Source of the DNA: Luoshenia tenuis
GTDB taxonomy: Bacteria > Bacillota > Clostridia > Christensenellales > GCA-900066905
Length of the DNA stretch: 64,000 bases
NCBI RefSeq assembly: GCF_014384745.1
Contig: NZ_JACRSO010000001.1
Span: forward strand, 62,001 to 126,000
Reading direction: 5' to 3'
Made by a program: the position numbers and the translations under genes. This document shows, piece by piece, positions 51,415-60,370 of the stretch (its first letter is position 1; each line of letters opens with the position of its first letter). The notes below the pieces were generated by a model. It had not been told where the DNA came from. It made no database searches and saw only the letters and a program-made list of their open reading frames with translations.

Positions 51415-52884
51415 CTAATCGTTGGGATAGACTGTGGTGATGTTAAACGCCTGCGGGTCACAACCCCAGGCGGGGTCGTAGATCTCCCGGCGCGGGGCAA
51501 GCCCCAGGGCCATCTCCGCCTGCGGCAGCTCCTGGTCCACCGTCAACGCCAGGCCATCCTGCGTCAAGATGCGGCAGGCGCCGTCAAATAGCGCCTCAAT
51601 ATTGAATTGCTGGTTATAGCCCGTATCTGCCGCGGCCAAAAAACAGCTCTTCCCATCCAGCCCATAGGTCAGGCGCAGGCCGCTTTTCTCGTGGCGGATA
51701 TAGTATCGTCCCTCATTTGCAGGTTCCAGCCGCCAGAGCAGCGCTTCCTCCCGATAGTCCAGCTTGCGGCAGCCCACCTTGTCCCCCGCAGGATAGAGAT
51801 AACCGCCCTTGCTTTCGACCACCCGGCTTTTGATGCGGGATAATCCAGTCTCCCGCACCTCCTCTTGCAGCGTGCCGTTGGCCGGGTCAAAGGTAAAGCC
51901 ATCGCACCAGCGCATATCAATGCTGGTATCATCCGGAAAATAAAGCGGCAGCACCATATAGCGCGCATCCCTGTAGAATTCCGAGGGATTCCACCGGTCT
52001 CCCACGTAAAAGTACTGCGCGCCCTGGGGCGTATCAATGGAGAACACAAACGCCGGTTGCGTATCATAGGTGGTGGGGCTGCCCAACGGCCGCTGTGCAG
52101 ACCACCGGCCCGTCAGCTCCCGGCTGAAGCTGTACATGCCCTGGTTGGGCTCGGCGCCCATGCACTCGCTGGAGAGCATGAAGTACACCCCATTGCGTTT
52201 AAACAGCGTGGGCGCCTCCCGGAACTGATCGGGAAACAGGCATTTGACGCACTCATCCACCGCCATATAATCCTCGGTCAGCCGGTGGATATACAGATCC
52301 GCATTGTCCCGGCCCGCCGCAATAAAGTAGGCCGTACCGTCATCGTCCTGAAACAGGGTGCAATCCCGCGCCATCTCCCCCGCCGGGCGAAAGCTGCCGT
52401 GATAGGTAAAGGGCCCCTCCGGCCTTTTGGCCGAGGCCACGGCGGCGTGGGCATAATAAAACCCCTTTCCATCCTCCCAGTGCATCCACATCACATACCG
52501 CTTGGTCTTGGGGTTGTACAGCACCTTGGGCCGCTGGATGGTCGCGCCCACCTGCACCCGGTCGTTCCAGCCCGCCCAACGCGCCTCCTGCGCAGGGCCG
52601 GGGTTGCGCTGCAGGGTAGGATTGGTGTGCTTGGTCAAATGATACGCGGCCCGCGGCGTATCCACCGAGAGCACCACGCCGCAGTTTTCCCAATGCATCA
52701 GGTTTCTGGAACGGTAACACGATACTTTGCGCCCCACCTGCCGCGTCATGGAAAACTCGCCATATTCACCATACAGATAGTAATAGCCGTCCTCCGCCAG
52801 CAGGATATGCCCGCCATGGGAGTGTAAAAACTTTCCGTCCGTATCCGCTAGCCTGCCCGTATTGCGCCAATGCCAAAGTGCCAT
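51415..52884 (-). CDS. glycoside hydrolase family 43 protein
   Basis: Five-bladed beta-propeller glycosidase, 489 residues, intracellular (no signal peptide). Family features: the N-terminal HSHGGHILLAEDGYYYLYGE, RDCTLFQDDDGTAYFIAAG with an acidic residue near the middle of the propeller, and EAPTLFKRNGVYFMLSSEC. These resemble the galactan exo-beta-1,3-galactosidase-like branch of GH43. The last 120 residues have a beta-trefoil-like flavour (YYIRHEKSGLRLTY, CRILTQDGLALTVDQ), possibly a carbohydrate-binding unit. ATG at 52884 follows GAAGGGGGATTG. It stands alone, so the oligosaccharide it acts on is a guess. Confidence 0.85.
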   Translation of the reverse strand: MALWHWRNTGRLADTDGKFLHSHGGHILLAEDGYYYLYGEYGEFSMTRQVGRKVSCYRSRNLMHWENCGVVLSVDTPRAAYHLTKHTNPTLQRNPGPAQEARWAGWNDRVQVGATIQRPKVLYNPKTKRYVMWMHWEDGKGFYYAHAAVASAKRPEGPFTYHGSFRPAGEMARDCTLFQDDDGTAYFIAAGRDNADLYIHRLTEDYMAVDECVKCLFPDQFREAPTLFKRNGVYFMLSSECMGAEPNQGMYSFSRELTGRWSAQRPLGSPTTYDTQPAFVFSIDTPQGAQYFYVGDRWNPSEFYRDARYMVLPLYFPDDTSIDMRWCDGFTFDPANGTLQEEVRETGLSRIKSRVVESKGGYLYPAGDKVGCRKLDYREEALLWRLEPANEGRYYIRHEKSGLRLTYGLDGKSCFLAAADTGYNQQFNIEALFDGACRILTQDGLALTVDQELPQAEMALGLAPRREIYDPAWGCDPQAFNITTVYPND

Positions 52885-52973
52885 CTGTCAATCCCCCTTC
52901 ATTCTATCGATCTATTGCTTAAGGCTTGCGCCCCAGCTCCCCATCCAATTCCGCCTTAAACGCACGCGCTCTT

Positions 52974-53546
52974 TTAGAGCGTCAGCATCCCGCCCGTTAT
53001 CGCGTCAAGTATAAAGGTCCGGATCCGCTCAGAAGGCGCCAACCTATCGATAGCCATCAGCGCCGCCACCCTGTCTGCTAAAATGAGCGGGCGCTGACTG
53101 TCCCTATAGGGCGTAAGCGGCATATCCAAAAGCTGCTGCGCGGTCTGTTCCGCCAGCGCGGGCGCATAGGGAACCCATGCCGGGATGGCCTGGATCGCCT
53201 GGCGCACGGTAATAAACTTTTCATCCTGAAATCGGGCCATATAGGTTGGATAAACTGCCTTAAATGCCGTCGTTCCAGCCCAGCGCACGTTTTCCGCAAT
53301 CAGCCAAAGGGCGATGTTTCTCCTGTAGCTGTTCTTGTCCTCCAGAAGCGCCGCCACCTCTTCCCAGTAAGGGCATACGTCCTCAGCGATGACGCTGCGC
53401 GCTTTAAGCAGCAAAAACGCCGGATAGCGCACCGCATCCGCCCGCTCGTAAAGGCACTGGATGAGAAACGCAATATCCTCTTTTGTCAAAAGCCTGGCCA
53501 TGTCCGCGGCGTTCTCCCGCGCCAGCGCAAGCCTCGCAGCATCCAT
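52974..53546 (-). CDS. helical-repeat (HEAT-like) protein of unknown function
   Basis: 190 residues made of paired helices that resemble HEAT/ARM repeats: TKEDIAFLIQCLYERADAVR, PYWEEVAALLEDKNSYRRNI and ARFQDEKFITVRQAIQAIPA. No catalytic motif or signal is visible. ATG at 53546 follows GGAGGCAG. It lies between the GH43 and mscL genes, and neither suggests a role. Relatives occur as short DUF proteins in clostridia, but I cannot name a family. Confidence 0.7.
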   Translation of the reverse strand: MDAARLALARENAADMARLLTKEDIAFLIQCLYERADAVRYPAFLLLKARSVIAEDVCPYWEEVAALLEDKNSYRRNIALWLIAENVRWAGTTAFKAVYPTYMARFQDEKFITVRQAIQAIPAWVPYAPALAEQTAQQLLDMPLTPYRDSQRPLILADRVAALMAIDRLAPSERIRTFILDAITGGMLTL

Positions 53547-53667
53547 CTTTCTGCCTCCATCCGTAACCTATAGAAATATAAATTCGCGTTACACTGCCAC
53601 AATCCTTTTTGTAATGGGGAATTGGTTGCGGCGCCAAAGGATTATAATCTATCTATCGAGAAACAAA

Positions 53668-53701
53668 CGAGCCGCATCTCCCCGATGAAACGCGGCCCGA
53701 A
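53668..53701 (-). terminator. possible terminator after mscL
   Basis: Imperfect hairpin built on GGGCCGCG...TGCGGCTCG, followed on the minus strand by TTTGTTT. Confidence 0.5.
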
Positions 53702-53721
53702 TTTATTTTGTATTTAAAGCA

Positions 53722-54162
53722 CTAGTTGTCCTGCGCCACAACGCTTTCCCCCTCCAAAACCGAGGTGCAGTGCGGGCAGCGGGTGGCCTGCTGTGCAATG
53801 GGCTGGCAGCAGTAAGGGCACAGCCGCTCCGGCGCGGGGGCCTCTTCCTCCTTTTTGCGGCGGAAGCGGTTGATGGTTTTAATCAGCATAAAGACCACGA
53901 TAGAGATCAGCAAAAAGTTGATCACCGCCGAGATAAAGGCGCCGTAGGCGATCTGCGCCGCGTTCTCTCCCTCACCAAGGGTGATGGCTAAGGCTTCAAA
54001 ATCGAACCCGCCCGTGAGCAAACCGAGCAGCGGCGTAAAAATATCCTTTACCAGCGAGTTAACGATCGCCGTAAACGCACTGCCCATGATAACGCCGATG
54101 GCTAGGTCCATTACATTGCCCCGCGAGATAAACTCCTTAAATTCCCGTCCCAGTTTACGCAT
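53722..54162 (-). CDS. mscL: large-conductance mechanosensitive channel MscL with a C-terminal zinc ribbon
   Basis: Emergency osmotic release valve of the inner membrane; 146 residues. The N-terminal amphipathic helix KLGREFKEFISRGNVMDLAI leads into the first membrane helix GVIMGSAFTAIVNSLVKDI; the second is SAVINFLLISIVVFMLIKTI. After the usual basic RFRRKKEEEAP the protein does not stop but adds CPYCCQPIAQQATRCPHC, two CxxC pairs that make a small zinc ribbon. ATG at 54162 follows GGGAGAGGATC. Ordinary MscL proteins end in a short helical bundle. A cytoplasmic metal-binding knuckle on each of five subunits is unusual but appears in some Bacillota. Confidence 0.93.
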   Translation of the reverse strand: MRKLGREFKEFISRGNVMDLAIGVIMGSAFTAIVNSLVKDIFTPLLGLLTGGFDFEALAITLGEGENAAQIAYGAFISAVINFLLISIVVFMLIKTINRFRRKKEEEAPAPERLCPYCCQPIAQQATRCPHCTSVLEGESVVAQDN

Positions 54163-54261
54163 GGTGATCCTCTCCCTCATCTTGTGCAAATCCAGCGCAT
54201 TTTTCTTTATTTTACTAGATATACGGCGAAAAATAAAGTATTGATAGTCATTTATGCGCAA

Positions 54262-54289
54262 AAAGCGCGGCCCTGTCGGGCCGCGCTTT
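54262..54289 (-). terminator. terminator after the AT-rich small gene pair
   Basis: Perfect arms AAAGCGCGGCCC and GGGCCGCGCTTT with a four-base loop, then a T-run on the minus strand. Confidence 0.88.
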
Positions 54290-54310
54290 CGTATATCATG
54301 AGTTCAGCTC

Positions 54311-54649
54311 TCAGTAAAATGGCATGTATACCGTTACCGTAACACCCCTTGTACAATAAACAGTATAGCTTACACCTGCAGTATGAACATCATACGATAC
54401 ACTCTCAGCCATCAACTGTACATTGCTAAATCCAGGCGTACTATAATTCCTGGAGAATCCTGAATCTTGCTTATCAGACCAAACGCCATTAATGTACCGG
54501 TCTCCTGCCGCATTATCGCTCAAGTTTGATGATTGCGCTCTAACGCCTTCAGAAGTAGACTTAGTGGCGCTCCCTGTAGCCTTGCACAAATGTAAGCGCC
54601 CTGAAGGTTTAGAATAAGTAACTTTAAGCGATGCCGTGCATGTACCCAT
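54311..54649 (-). CDS. hypothetical Ser/Gly/Thr-rich protein, N terminus possibly frameshifted
   Basis: 112 residues, not recognised. It is rich in Ser, Thr, Gly and Tyr and probably beta-structured (VQLMAESVSYDVHTAGVSYT, VTVTVYMPFY), with Cys at 4, 22 and near 98; it looks like a secreted or surface peptide but has no signal. ATG at 54649 lacks a ribosome site. The frame is open upstream to the preceding gene's stop, and a better start, ATGAAA at 54696 behind AAAGGGTAGG, is out of frame by one base: one extra A there would give MKITEDLARSEQNRDN joined to this protein. It may therefore be a damaged gene or one with a sequencing indel. AT-rich. Confidence 0.45.
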   Translation of the reverse strand: MGTCTASLKVTYSKPSGRLHLCKATGSATKSTSEGVRAQSSNLSDNAAGDRYINGVWSDKQDSGFSRNYSTPGFSNVQLMAESVSYDVHTAGVSYTVYCTRGVTVTVYMPFY

Positions 54650-54700
54650 GTTATCCCGATTTTGCTCGCTCCTGGCTAAGTCTTCAGTTATTTCATAAAC

Positions 54701-55093
54701 CTACCCTTTCTGGAACGCCTTGATCAAAAGGCAGCCTGATATAAATGGGAAAAATATTTCCAATATTACAGGAAGCGCAAATGCTAGTGGTGTTTGAATT
54801 GCTGCTAAAAAAGTTTGATTCCAGAATCGTAGAAACGCGAGAATAAAAAACAAGGAGCTGGTGATCAGGTACGGGAACCTAATCCTAACAGGTTTAGATT
54901 TGAAAACTGTGAGCCATTCCGTAAAATTAAAAAGCAATGATCCAATAAACGAAACCACTATGGCTGTTAGCATCATATTAATACCCGATATCATAAAACT
55001 TTTGGAGGAATAGTCTCTGAAAGCATCTGCATAAAAGAAATTGATGGCAATAAAATAAACCGCAACTAGCAATGAATTGATATAATGTCGCAT
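54701..55093 (-). CDS. hypothetical small membrane protein, AT-rich
   Basis: 130 residues with four hydrophobic helices (SLLVAVYFIAINFFYADAF, MLTAIVVSFIGSLLFNF, LITSSLFFILAFLRFW, FALPVILEIFFPFISGCLLI). No family is recognised. ATG at 55093 follows GGAGGTCGGTAGG; a TTG at 55132 opens the frame but sits one base from its GGAGGAG. It is 5 bases upstream of the candidate start of the next gene, so the two are probably co-transcribed. A small membrane protein beside a small exported-looking peptide is a layout used by bacteriocin/immunity pairs, but nothing in the sequence proves it. Confidence 0.6.
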   Translation of the reverse strand: MRHYINSLLVAVYFIAINFFYADAFRDYSSKSFMISGINMMLTAIVVSFIGSLLFNFTEWLTVFKSKPVRIRFPYLITSSLFFILAFLRFWNQTFLAAIQTPLAFALPVILEIFFPFISGCLLIKAFQKG

Positions 55094-55358
55094 CCTACCG
55101 ACCTCCGATTTTATTAGGTTTATGTATTTCAAACTCCTCCTTTCTTTAAAAAACTGCTATTAAACAGAAATTAGAACATTTTCACCTTCTTCCACTTATT
55201 TATTCTCTTTTAAGTTTAAACGTTTTTATTGTGCGACAATTACAAATATACGCGCTCAGAAATGTGAATATATTTTGTATTTTAATACTTTTAATTAATT
55301 GAAATATACCACATCCGCAAAAAGAATCAATACTATTGGGAATTTTTTAAAAAAGAAA

Positions 55359-55379
55359 AGGGCAGTTCAAAACTGCCCT
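55359..55379 (-). terminator. terminator after glycerol dehydrogenase
   Basis: Arms AGGGCAGTT and AACTGCCCT with a three-base loop, followed on the minus strand by a long T-rich tail. The gap up to 55093 is very AT-rich and contains no gene. Confidence 0.85.
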
Positions 55380-55406
55380 ATAACATTATCTCTATAGCAT
55401 TATCTA

Positions 55407-56504
55407 TTATTCATCCTTATAGGCCTTGCCCAGCGCGTCCGCGCCCATAATGGCAGCGTACACCATATCGGCGTTGACTTCAAAGGGCATGTTGTGCAGG
55501 GTATCGGTATCCGCACAGGCCAGGCGGGCCACCTCCATGATCTTTTCGGGCTCCACCTGCTCGATGCCCAGATCCGCCAGCGTGGTGGGCAGCCCCACGG
55601 ACATGCAGAAGTCCAGCACCTCTTCCAGTTCCTCGATGGCGGCATCCTCCAGCACCAGCTGCACCAGCGTGCCGAAGGCCACTTTCTCACCGTGGTAGAG
55701 CTTATGCGTCTGCTCGATAGCCGTCAATCCATTGTGGATGGCATGGGCGCCGGCCAGGCCGCCGCTCTCAAAGCCGATGCCGCTCAGGTAGGTATTGGCC
55801 TCGATCACCTTTTCGACCGCCTTGGTGCACACGTGGTTCTCCACCGCCAGCGCGGCCTGGAACCCATCGGCCAGCAGCGTATCATAGCAAAGGCGCGCCA
55901 GCTGCATCGCGGCCAAAGTCGTTTTGCCGCCCACGCAGTTGCCCGCATCCGAATCCCGGCAGGCGCGCGCCTCAAAATAGGTGGCCAACGCATCTCCCAT
56001 GCCGGAGATCAGCAGCCTGGCCGGCGCGGCCGCCACAATATCGGTATCCACCAGCACGATATTCGGGCTGGCCGGCAGGAACAAATACCGGTCAAAGACG
56101 CCATCGTCCGTATAGATCACGGAAAGCGCGCTGCAAGGCGCATCTGTGGAGGCGATGGTGGGCACGATCACCACCGGCGCGCCTACGCCGTGGGCTACCG
56201 CCTTTGCAGTATCGTGGATCTTTCCCCCGCCGATGCCGATCACCACGTCACATCCGGAACGCTGGTAGACCTCGGTGATCCGGCCGATCTCGCTGTCGCA
56301 GCACTCGCCGTTAAAATCCTCATAGACCGCCGTACATTCAGAGCCGGACAGGCTCTGGCCAATGGCCGGCTCCACCCGTTTTTTGCCAGACGGGCTGGTC
56401 AGGATAAACCATTTGGTCCCCAGTTTTTCTACATGCGTACGGATATTTTTCAGTTCGCCCTTACCCTGAATATAGCGGCTGGGGCTGGCAATGATCTTAG
56501 CCAT
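55407..56504 (-). CDS. gldA: glycerol dehydrogenase
   Basis: NAD-dependent, zinc-containing dehydrogenase that interconverts glycerol and dihydroxyacetone; 365 residues. The nucleotide site is VVIGIGGGKIHDTAKAVAH, followed by VPTIASTDAPCSALSVIY. Zinc ligands are the Asp in SGMGDALATYFEAR, the His in AGAHAIHNGL and the His in YHGEKVAFGTLV. ATG at 56504 follows GGAGGGATG. It stands alone with its own terminator; no dihydroxyacetone kinase is nearby. Confidence 0.95.
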   Translation of the reverse strand: MAKIIASPSRYIQGKGELKNIRTHVEKLGTKWFILTSPSGKKRVEPAIGQSLSGSECTAVYEDFNGECCDSEIGRITEVYQRSGCDVVIGIGGGKIHDTAKAVAHGVGAPVVIVPTIASTDAPCSALSVIYTDDGVFDRYLFLPASPNIVLVDTDIVAAAPARLLISGMGDALATYFEARACRDSDAGNCVGGKTTLAAMQLARLCYDTLLADGFQAALAVENHVCTKAVEKVIEANTYLSGIGFESGGLAGAHAIHNGLTAIEQTHKLYHGEKVAFGTLVQLVLEDAAIEELEEVLDFCMSVGLPTTLADLGIEQVEPEKIMEVARLACADTDTLHNMPFEVNADMVYAAIMGADALGKAYKDE

Positions 56505-56690
56505 ATGTACATCCCTCCATTTGTTTAAAAATTAACAATCTTTAGCTTTATTGTACCGCGCCCTGCTGCACAATTGCAATGCTATCATGCCCTTTTACGT
56601 AAAAGTTCATCCATAATTTACAAATACCAACTTAACGGGTAGCGATAGCATAATCCTGGCGCGCTGCGGCATCCTAATGGCGAGGTGAAC

Positions 56691-57128
56691 ATGATGTATA
56701 ACGATGAAGAAATGCTAAATTTCGTCTACCAAAACACTGAAATGGGCCTGGAAGGCATCTCCCACCTGGTCGAGCGGCTGGAGCCGGAAGCGCATGGCTT
56801 TAACGGCGCGCTGCACGCGCAGCAAAAAGAATACCATAGCCTGTTGCACGCCTGCGAGGATATGCTGGATGAACGCAACGTGCAGATCCAGCCCGTCAGC
56901 GCCATGGCCAAGGCCTCCTCCCACGTGATGGCCTCCGCCAAGACGATGGTGGACCGCTCCCCGGAAAAAATGGCCGAAATGATGGCGCAGGGCAACGCCA
57001 TGGGCATCATCAAGGCCACGCAGCACCTAAAAGCCTACGACGGACAGGACGAGCGCGTGCGCGATATTGCTAACAAACTGCTGGAGACTGAAAAGGCAAA
57101 TTTTAACGAGATGCTAAAGTTCCTGTAA
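56691..57128 (+). CDS. hypothetical helical protein (ferritin-like DUF)
   Basis: 145 residues, almost all helical. It starts MYNDEEMLNFVYQNTEMGLE, has regularly spaced acidic and His residues (EYHSLLHACEDML, ASSHVMASAKTMV, MGIIKATQHLK) and ends with a Lys-rich helix. The pattern resembles the small four-helix, ferritin-like DUF proteins common in clostridial sporulation and stress genes, but I cannot assign a family with confidence. GAGGTG at 56682-56687 serves the tandem ATGATG at 56691/56694. It is convergent with the next gene, overlapping it by about 15 bases. Confidence 0.65.
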   Translation: MMYNDEEMLNFVYQNTEMGLEGISHLVERLEPEAHGFNGALHAQQKEYHSLLHACEDMLDERNVQIQPVSAMAKASSHVMASAKTMVDRSPEKMAEMMAQGNAMGIIKATQHLKAYDGQDERVRDIANKLLETEKANFNEMLKFL

Positions 57129-57644
57129 GTTTACTTCGGATGCGGGCTGGTACAAGACAAGCCCCTGTCGAGTGCGGCCTATGCGCACCTGTCCGGGCAG
57201 GCGCATCACCCGGTACGCGGTATGGATGTTGCCCACCGCGCTGGACAGATTGGCCACCTGGAGCATATAAAACGTCCAGAAAAGCGTGGGCGGCGCCAGG
57301 AGGTTGGCAAGCAGTACGGCCAGCCCCGTACCCAATGTGGGGATGAGTTCAGCGGCGGCAAGGCCGCCCCGGGTATACAGGGGCGGGTTGCCGCCCTTAT
57401 GCTTTGCACCGGTCAGCTTTGCCAGCAGGTGTTTGATGAGCCCCATTCCACCGGCTAACGCCGCCAGCACCAGCGCCTCCCGCAGCAAAAGTGCACCCGG
57501 GAGGGCAAAGTGCCGGGGATAAAGGCTGTAGGCCGCGGCCAGCATTCCGCCGGCGAATGCCAGCCCGATCAAGGCGTACCGGGCCTCCCGTCCCGTCAGG
57601 TTCAGTACCGCCACCTGCTGAAGATCATTTTTGCTTCTGGCCAT
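57114..57644 (-). CDS. hypothetical membrane protein
   Basis: 176 residues with a basic, soluble start (ARSKNDLQQVAVLNLTGREA) and four to five hydrophobic helices (YALIGLAFAGGMLAAAYSLY, LLLREALVLAALAGGMGLI, AAELIPTLGTGLAVLLANLL, TLFWTFYMLQVANLSSAVG). It contains no HExxH or other catalytic motif. ATG at 57644 follows GAGGGGAGGAC. Not recognised. Its 3' end overlaps the convergent gene at 56691. Confidence 0.65.
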   Translation of the reverse strand: MARSKNDLQQVAVLNLTGREARYALIGLAFAGGMLAAAYSLYPRHFALPGALLLREALVLAALAGGMGLIKHLLAKLTGAKHKGGNPPLYTRGGLAAAELIPTLGTGLAVLLANLLAPPTLFWTFYMLQVANLSSAVGNIHTAYRVMRLPGQVRIGRTRQGLVLYQPASEVNLQEL

Positions 57645-57725
57645 ATCTTGTCCTCCCCTCTTAGCTAAAATCTATGCAGCTGCCCAGGGCAAGTTGCCGA
57701 AGCGCCAATATTTGTGAGGTAAATT

Positions 57726-58739
57726 ATGCGTAAGATCTTAATTTTAACTACCGGCGGCACCATCGCATCCCGCCCTGCGGGCAAAGGTCTGGAGCCTGAA
57801 GCCGGGGCTACGATGGTCCGCGCCGCGGTAGACGCCCTAAAGCCTGCCTGTGAGGTTGATATCCAGCCCATTGCTCAGCTGGATGGCTCTGATGTGCAGC
57901 CTGAAGAATGGCAGGCATTTGCCAGGGCCGTGATCGAGGCCTGCCCGGATTATGACGGTATCGTCATCACCCACGGCACGGATACCCTGGCCTATACGGC
58001 GGCCATGCTCTCCTACATGCTGCGCGCCTGCCCGATCCCCGTGGTTTTCACCGGGGCGCAGGCACCGCTTAGCCGCCCTTTAAGCGATGGAAGCGAAAAC
58101 CTGCGCTGTGCCCTTGCCATGGCGCAGAGCCAGAAGCCCGGGGTGTTTGTGGCCTTTGACCGAAAGGTGATCCTGGGTACCCGCGCGGTTAAAGTGCGCA
58201 CCACGGGATTTGACGCCTTTAAAAGCGTGAATTACCCCTACGTTGGCGAAGTGAACGCCCGCGGGCTTGTATTAAACGCGCACTTGCCCAAACGCCCCTC
58301 TCAGCTGTTTTCACCGGAGCTTAGGCTATGCAAGCGGGTATTTTTGATCAAACTGATCCCCGGCTTCAACCCGGATGTGGTGGACCTGTTGGCCAGTTTG
58401 GGATACAAGGGCGTGGTCATTGAAGCCTTTGGCGCCGGCGGCATGCATGTGATCCGCCGGGATTTGACCGACAGCCTGGAGCGGTTGACGCGCCAAGGCA
58501 TCCCCGCAGTGGTATGCAGCCAGTGCCTTTACGAGCATAGCGACCTGAACCTTTACAAGCCCGGCCAACTGGCATTGGAAAAGGGCGCGATCCCCGGTTA
58601 TGATATGACCACCGAGGCCGCGGTAACCAAGCTGATGTGGGCTTTGGGCCAAGAAGCCGATCTGGAGGCGGTGCGCAAGATCTTTGCCACAAATTTTGCT
58701 GGCGAGGCCACCCTGCCCCAAGCGGGCGAATCGCGTTAA
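57726..58739 (+). CDS. ansA: type I L-asparaginase
   Basis: Cytosolic amidohydrolase that converts asparagine to aspartate and ammonia; 337 residues. The first catalytic Thr lies in ILTTGGTIAS near residue 12, and the second motif IVITHGTDTLAYTAAML holds the Thr-Asp pair. The Lys of the triad is probably in the VFVAFDRKVILGTRAVK region. There is no signal peptide, so this is the type I form. ATG at 57726 follows GTGAGGTAAA. Its stop codon overlaps that of the convergent DUF4173 gene (TTAA at 58736-58739). Confidence 0.94.
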   Translation: MRKILILTTGGTIASRPAGKGLEPEAGATMVRAAVDALKPACEVDIQPIAQLDGSDVQPEEWQAFARAVIEACPDYDGIVITHGTDTLAYTAAMLSYMLRACPIPVVFTGAQAPLSRPLSDGSENLRCALAMAQSQKPGVFVAFDRKVILGTRAVKVRTTGFDAFKSVNYPYVGEVNARGLVLNAHLPKRPSQLFSPELRLCKRVFLIKLIPGFNPDVVDLLASLGYKGVVIEAFGAGGMHVIRRDLTDSLERLTRQGIPAVVCSQCLYEHSDLNLYKPGQLALEKGAIPGYDMTTEAAVTKLMWALGQEADLEAVRKIFATNFAGEATLPQAGESR

Positions 58740-60370
58740 TCAAACGCATAACCTTCCTCGCCATACAGTGAATCCAGATAGTGCTGGCTGCGGCTGGCGC
58801 CTGCATAGTCGGCATAGCGGCTAATCAGCACTTGGTTGATCTTTTGATCCATCAGGGTATAATTCTTAAACTCAAGGTAGTAGGGCGCCGGGACGAGGTT
58901 ACCAGCCTCGTCCTTTACGATGCGCTGGCTGGCCCAAACATCCATGACCCGCGCCGTATCGTCGCGCACGGTGGCATTCTCGTCCTCCAGCAGCGCTTCC
59001 AGCTGGGGTACGGTCGCGGCCGACAATCGCCCCAGATAGAGCACATCCAGCTGCTCAAGCGTACCGGCGCGGTAGGCCGCGATATTGTTTTTGGCGATTA
59101 CGGTATCCACATCCGCATAGGCGCAGCACAGCAGCGCCAAGCTGCAGCCCGCTATGATCACCCGCATGTAAGGAAAGCGGCGGAAAAACAGCCGCACGAT
59201 CAGCGCCAAGATAGCGATGGCCAGCATGACCATAAAAATGGAGGTCAATACGCGCAGCCGCGTCATCCCCATCAGCTGGATGTACAGCACCATCTTGGAA
59301 AATGCCGTTGCTGTCAGCAGCAAGGTAAATAGCGCGATAAAAAGGCTTAACCCCTTGACCGGCGCGGGAATCTCATCTTTTGCGTTGCGCTTGACCAGAA
59401 TGCAGCTGAGCGAGAGCACGCCGCCGTTGATCAGCGCGATCATCACCATCTCAAAAAAACCGCGGCGCGCATATTCCGAAGGCGTAAACGCGTACCCTTC
59501 GGGCAGGATGCCGGCAAAGGCACTGAAAAAATAGGCCAGCTGCGAAAGCAGGTAGACCAGGTAGAATACCGAGATCGCCCCCAGGAATACCGAGGCCACC
59601 GTCCCATCCATTACGCGGAAGCGTCCCTCCCGCACGGTAACCCCAGGCTGGCTGCGCTCCCCTGCGCGCCGGTGCAGCATGCAAAGCACAGCGGCGATAT
59701 AGACGCCCAGCAAAACGGCTAAAACGACCTTGACCATCAGCTCCCCCAAGTTTTCGGCCAGTCCCTCCATCAATCCCTGAAATGCCGCGTCCGACTGGAT
59801 TAATAGCGGCACGGTAATCGCAACCACCGGCAGGGCCAACACCAGTCCCAGCAAAACCTTAACCTCACGCCCCTTGCCGCCATCTCTGCGCCAAAGTCCT
59901 AGCACCGCCTTAAAGGGTTCCGACAGATGCGCCAGCGGCGCTGCAATCAAGTTCTTGCACAGGTCAACGCCTAAAAAATAGCTCCCCGTCCAATAGCTCA
60001 GGCGGCCGGCGGCGCCGCAGATAAAAATAGCGTAAAGCAGGTCAATCATCAAAAGCAGCAGAACATTCATCCCAACATCGTGGTTGACGGTAAATACCGC
60101 CGCCGCAGCCAACGAAGCCGCCCCGCAAAATGCCGGAAAGGGCTGGGGCCTTATCTTCCTATCTGCTAGGTAAGCGGACGTCACCAGAAACAGCACGCCA
60201 TATGCTACCGTCGCCCCCAGGGCAAAACCGCTCCAGAGAAAAAAGTCCACGATTAGATAGGCGCAAGCCAGAAAAGCTATCACGAACGCGCCATCCCGTT
60301 TGGCCCATTTTCCCTCCATACCAGGCGCCGTCATTCCGTCTTCTATCTTTAAGGTTTGCTGGTTATCCAC
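58736..60370 (-). CDS. DUF4173 membrane protein
   Basis: 544-residue polytopic membrane protein with about eleven hydrophobic helices over residues 25-430 and a soluble C-terminal part (VDTVIAKNNIAAYRAG onward). The core LDVLYLGRLSAATVPQLEALL and the YVLFxSQLAYFFSAF-like stretch (LVYLLSQLAYFFSAFAGILP) are typical of the DUF4173/DUF4153 family, whose function is unknown. The start is GTG at 60370 with AGGAG about ten bases upstream. No partner gene is evident. Confidence 0.82.
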   Translation of the reverse strand: MDNQQTLKIEDGMTAPGMEGKWAKRDGAFVIAFLACAYLIVDFFLWSGFALGATVAYGVLFLVTSAYLADRKIRPQPFPAFCGAASLAAAAVFTVNHDVGMNVLLLLMIDLLYAIFICGAAGRLSYWTGSYFLGVDLCKNLIAAPLAHLSEPFKAVLGLWRRDGGKGREVKVLLGLVLALPVVAITVPLLIQSDAAFQGLMEGLAENLGELMVKVVLAVLLGVYIAAVLCMLHRRAGERSQPGVTVREGRFRVMDGTVASVFLGAISVFYLVYLLSQLAYFFSAFAGILPEGYAFTPSEYARRGFFEMVMIALINGGVLSLSCILVKRNAKDEIPAPVKGLSLFIALFTLLLTATAFSKMVLYIQLMGMTRLRVLTSIFMVMLAIAILALIVRLFFRRFPYMRVIIAGCSLALLCCAYADVDTVIAKNNIAAYRAGTLEQLDVLYLGRLSAATVPQLEALLEDENATVRDDTARVMDVWASQRIVKDEAGNLVPAPYYLEFKNYTLMDQKINQVLISRYADYAGASRSQHYLDSLYGEEGYAFD

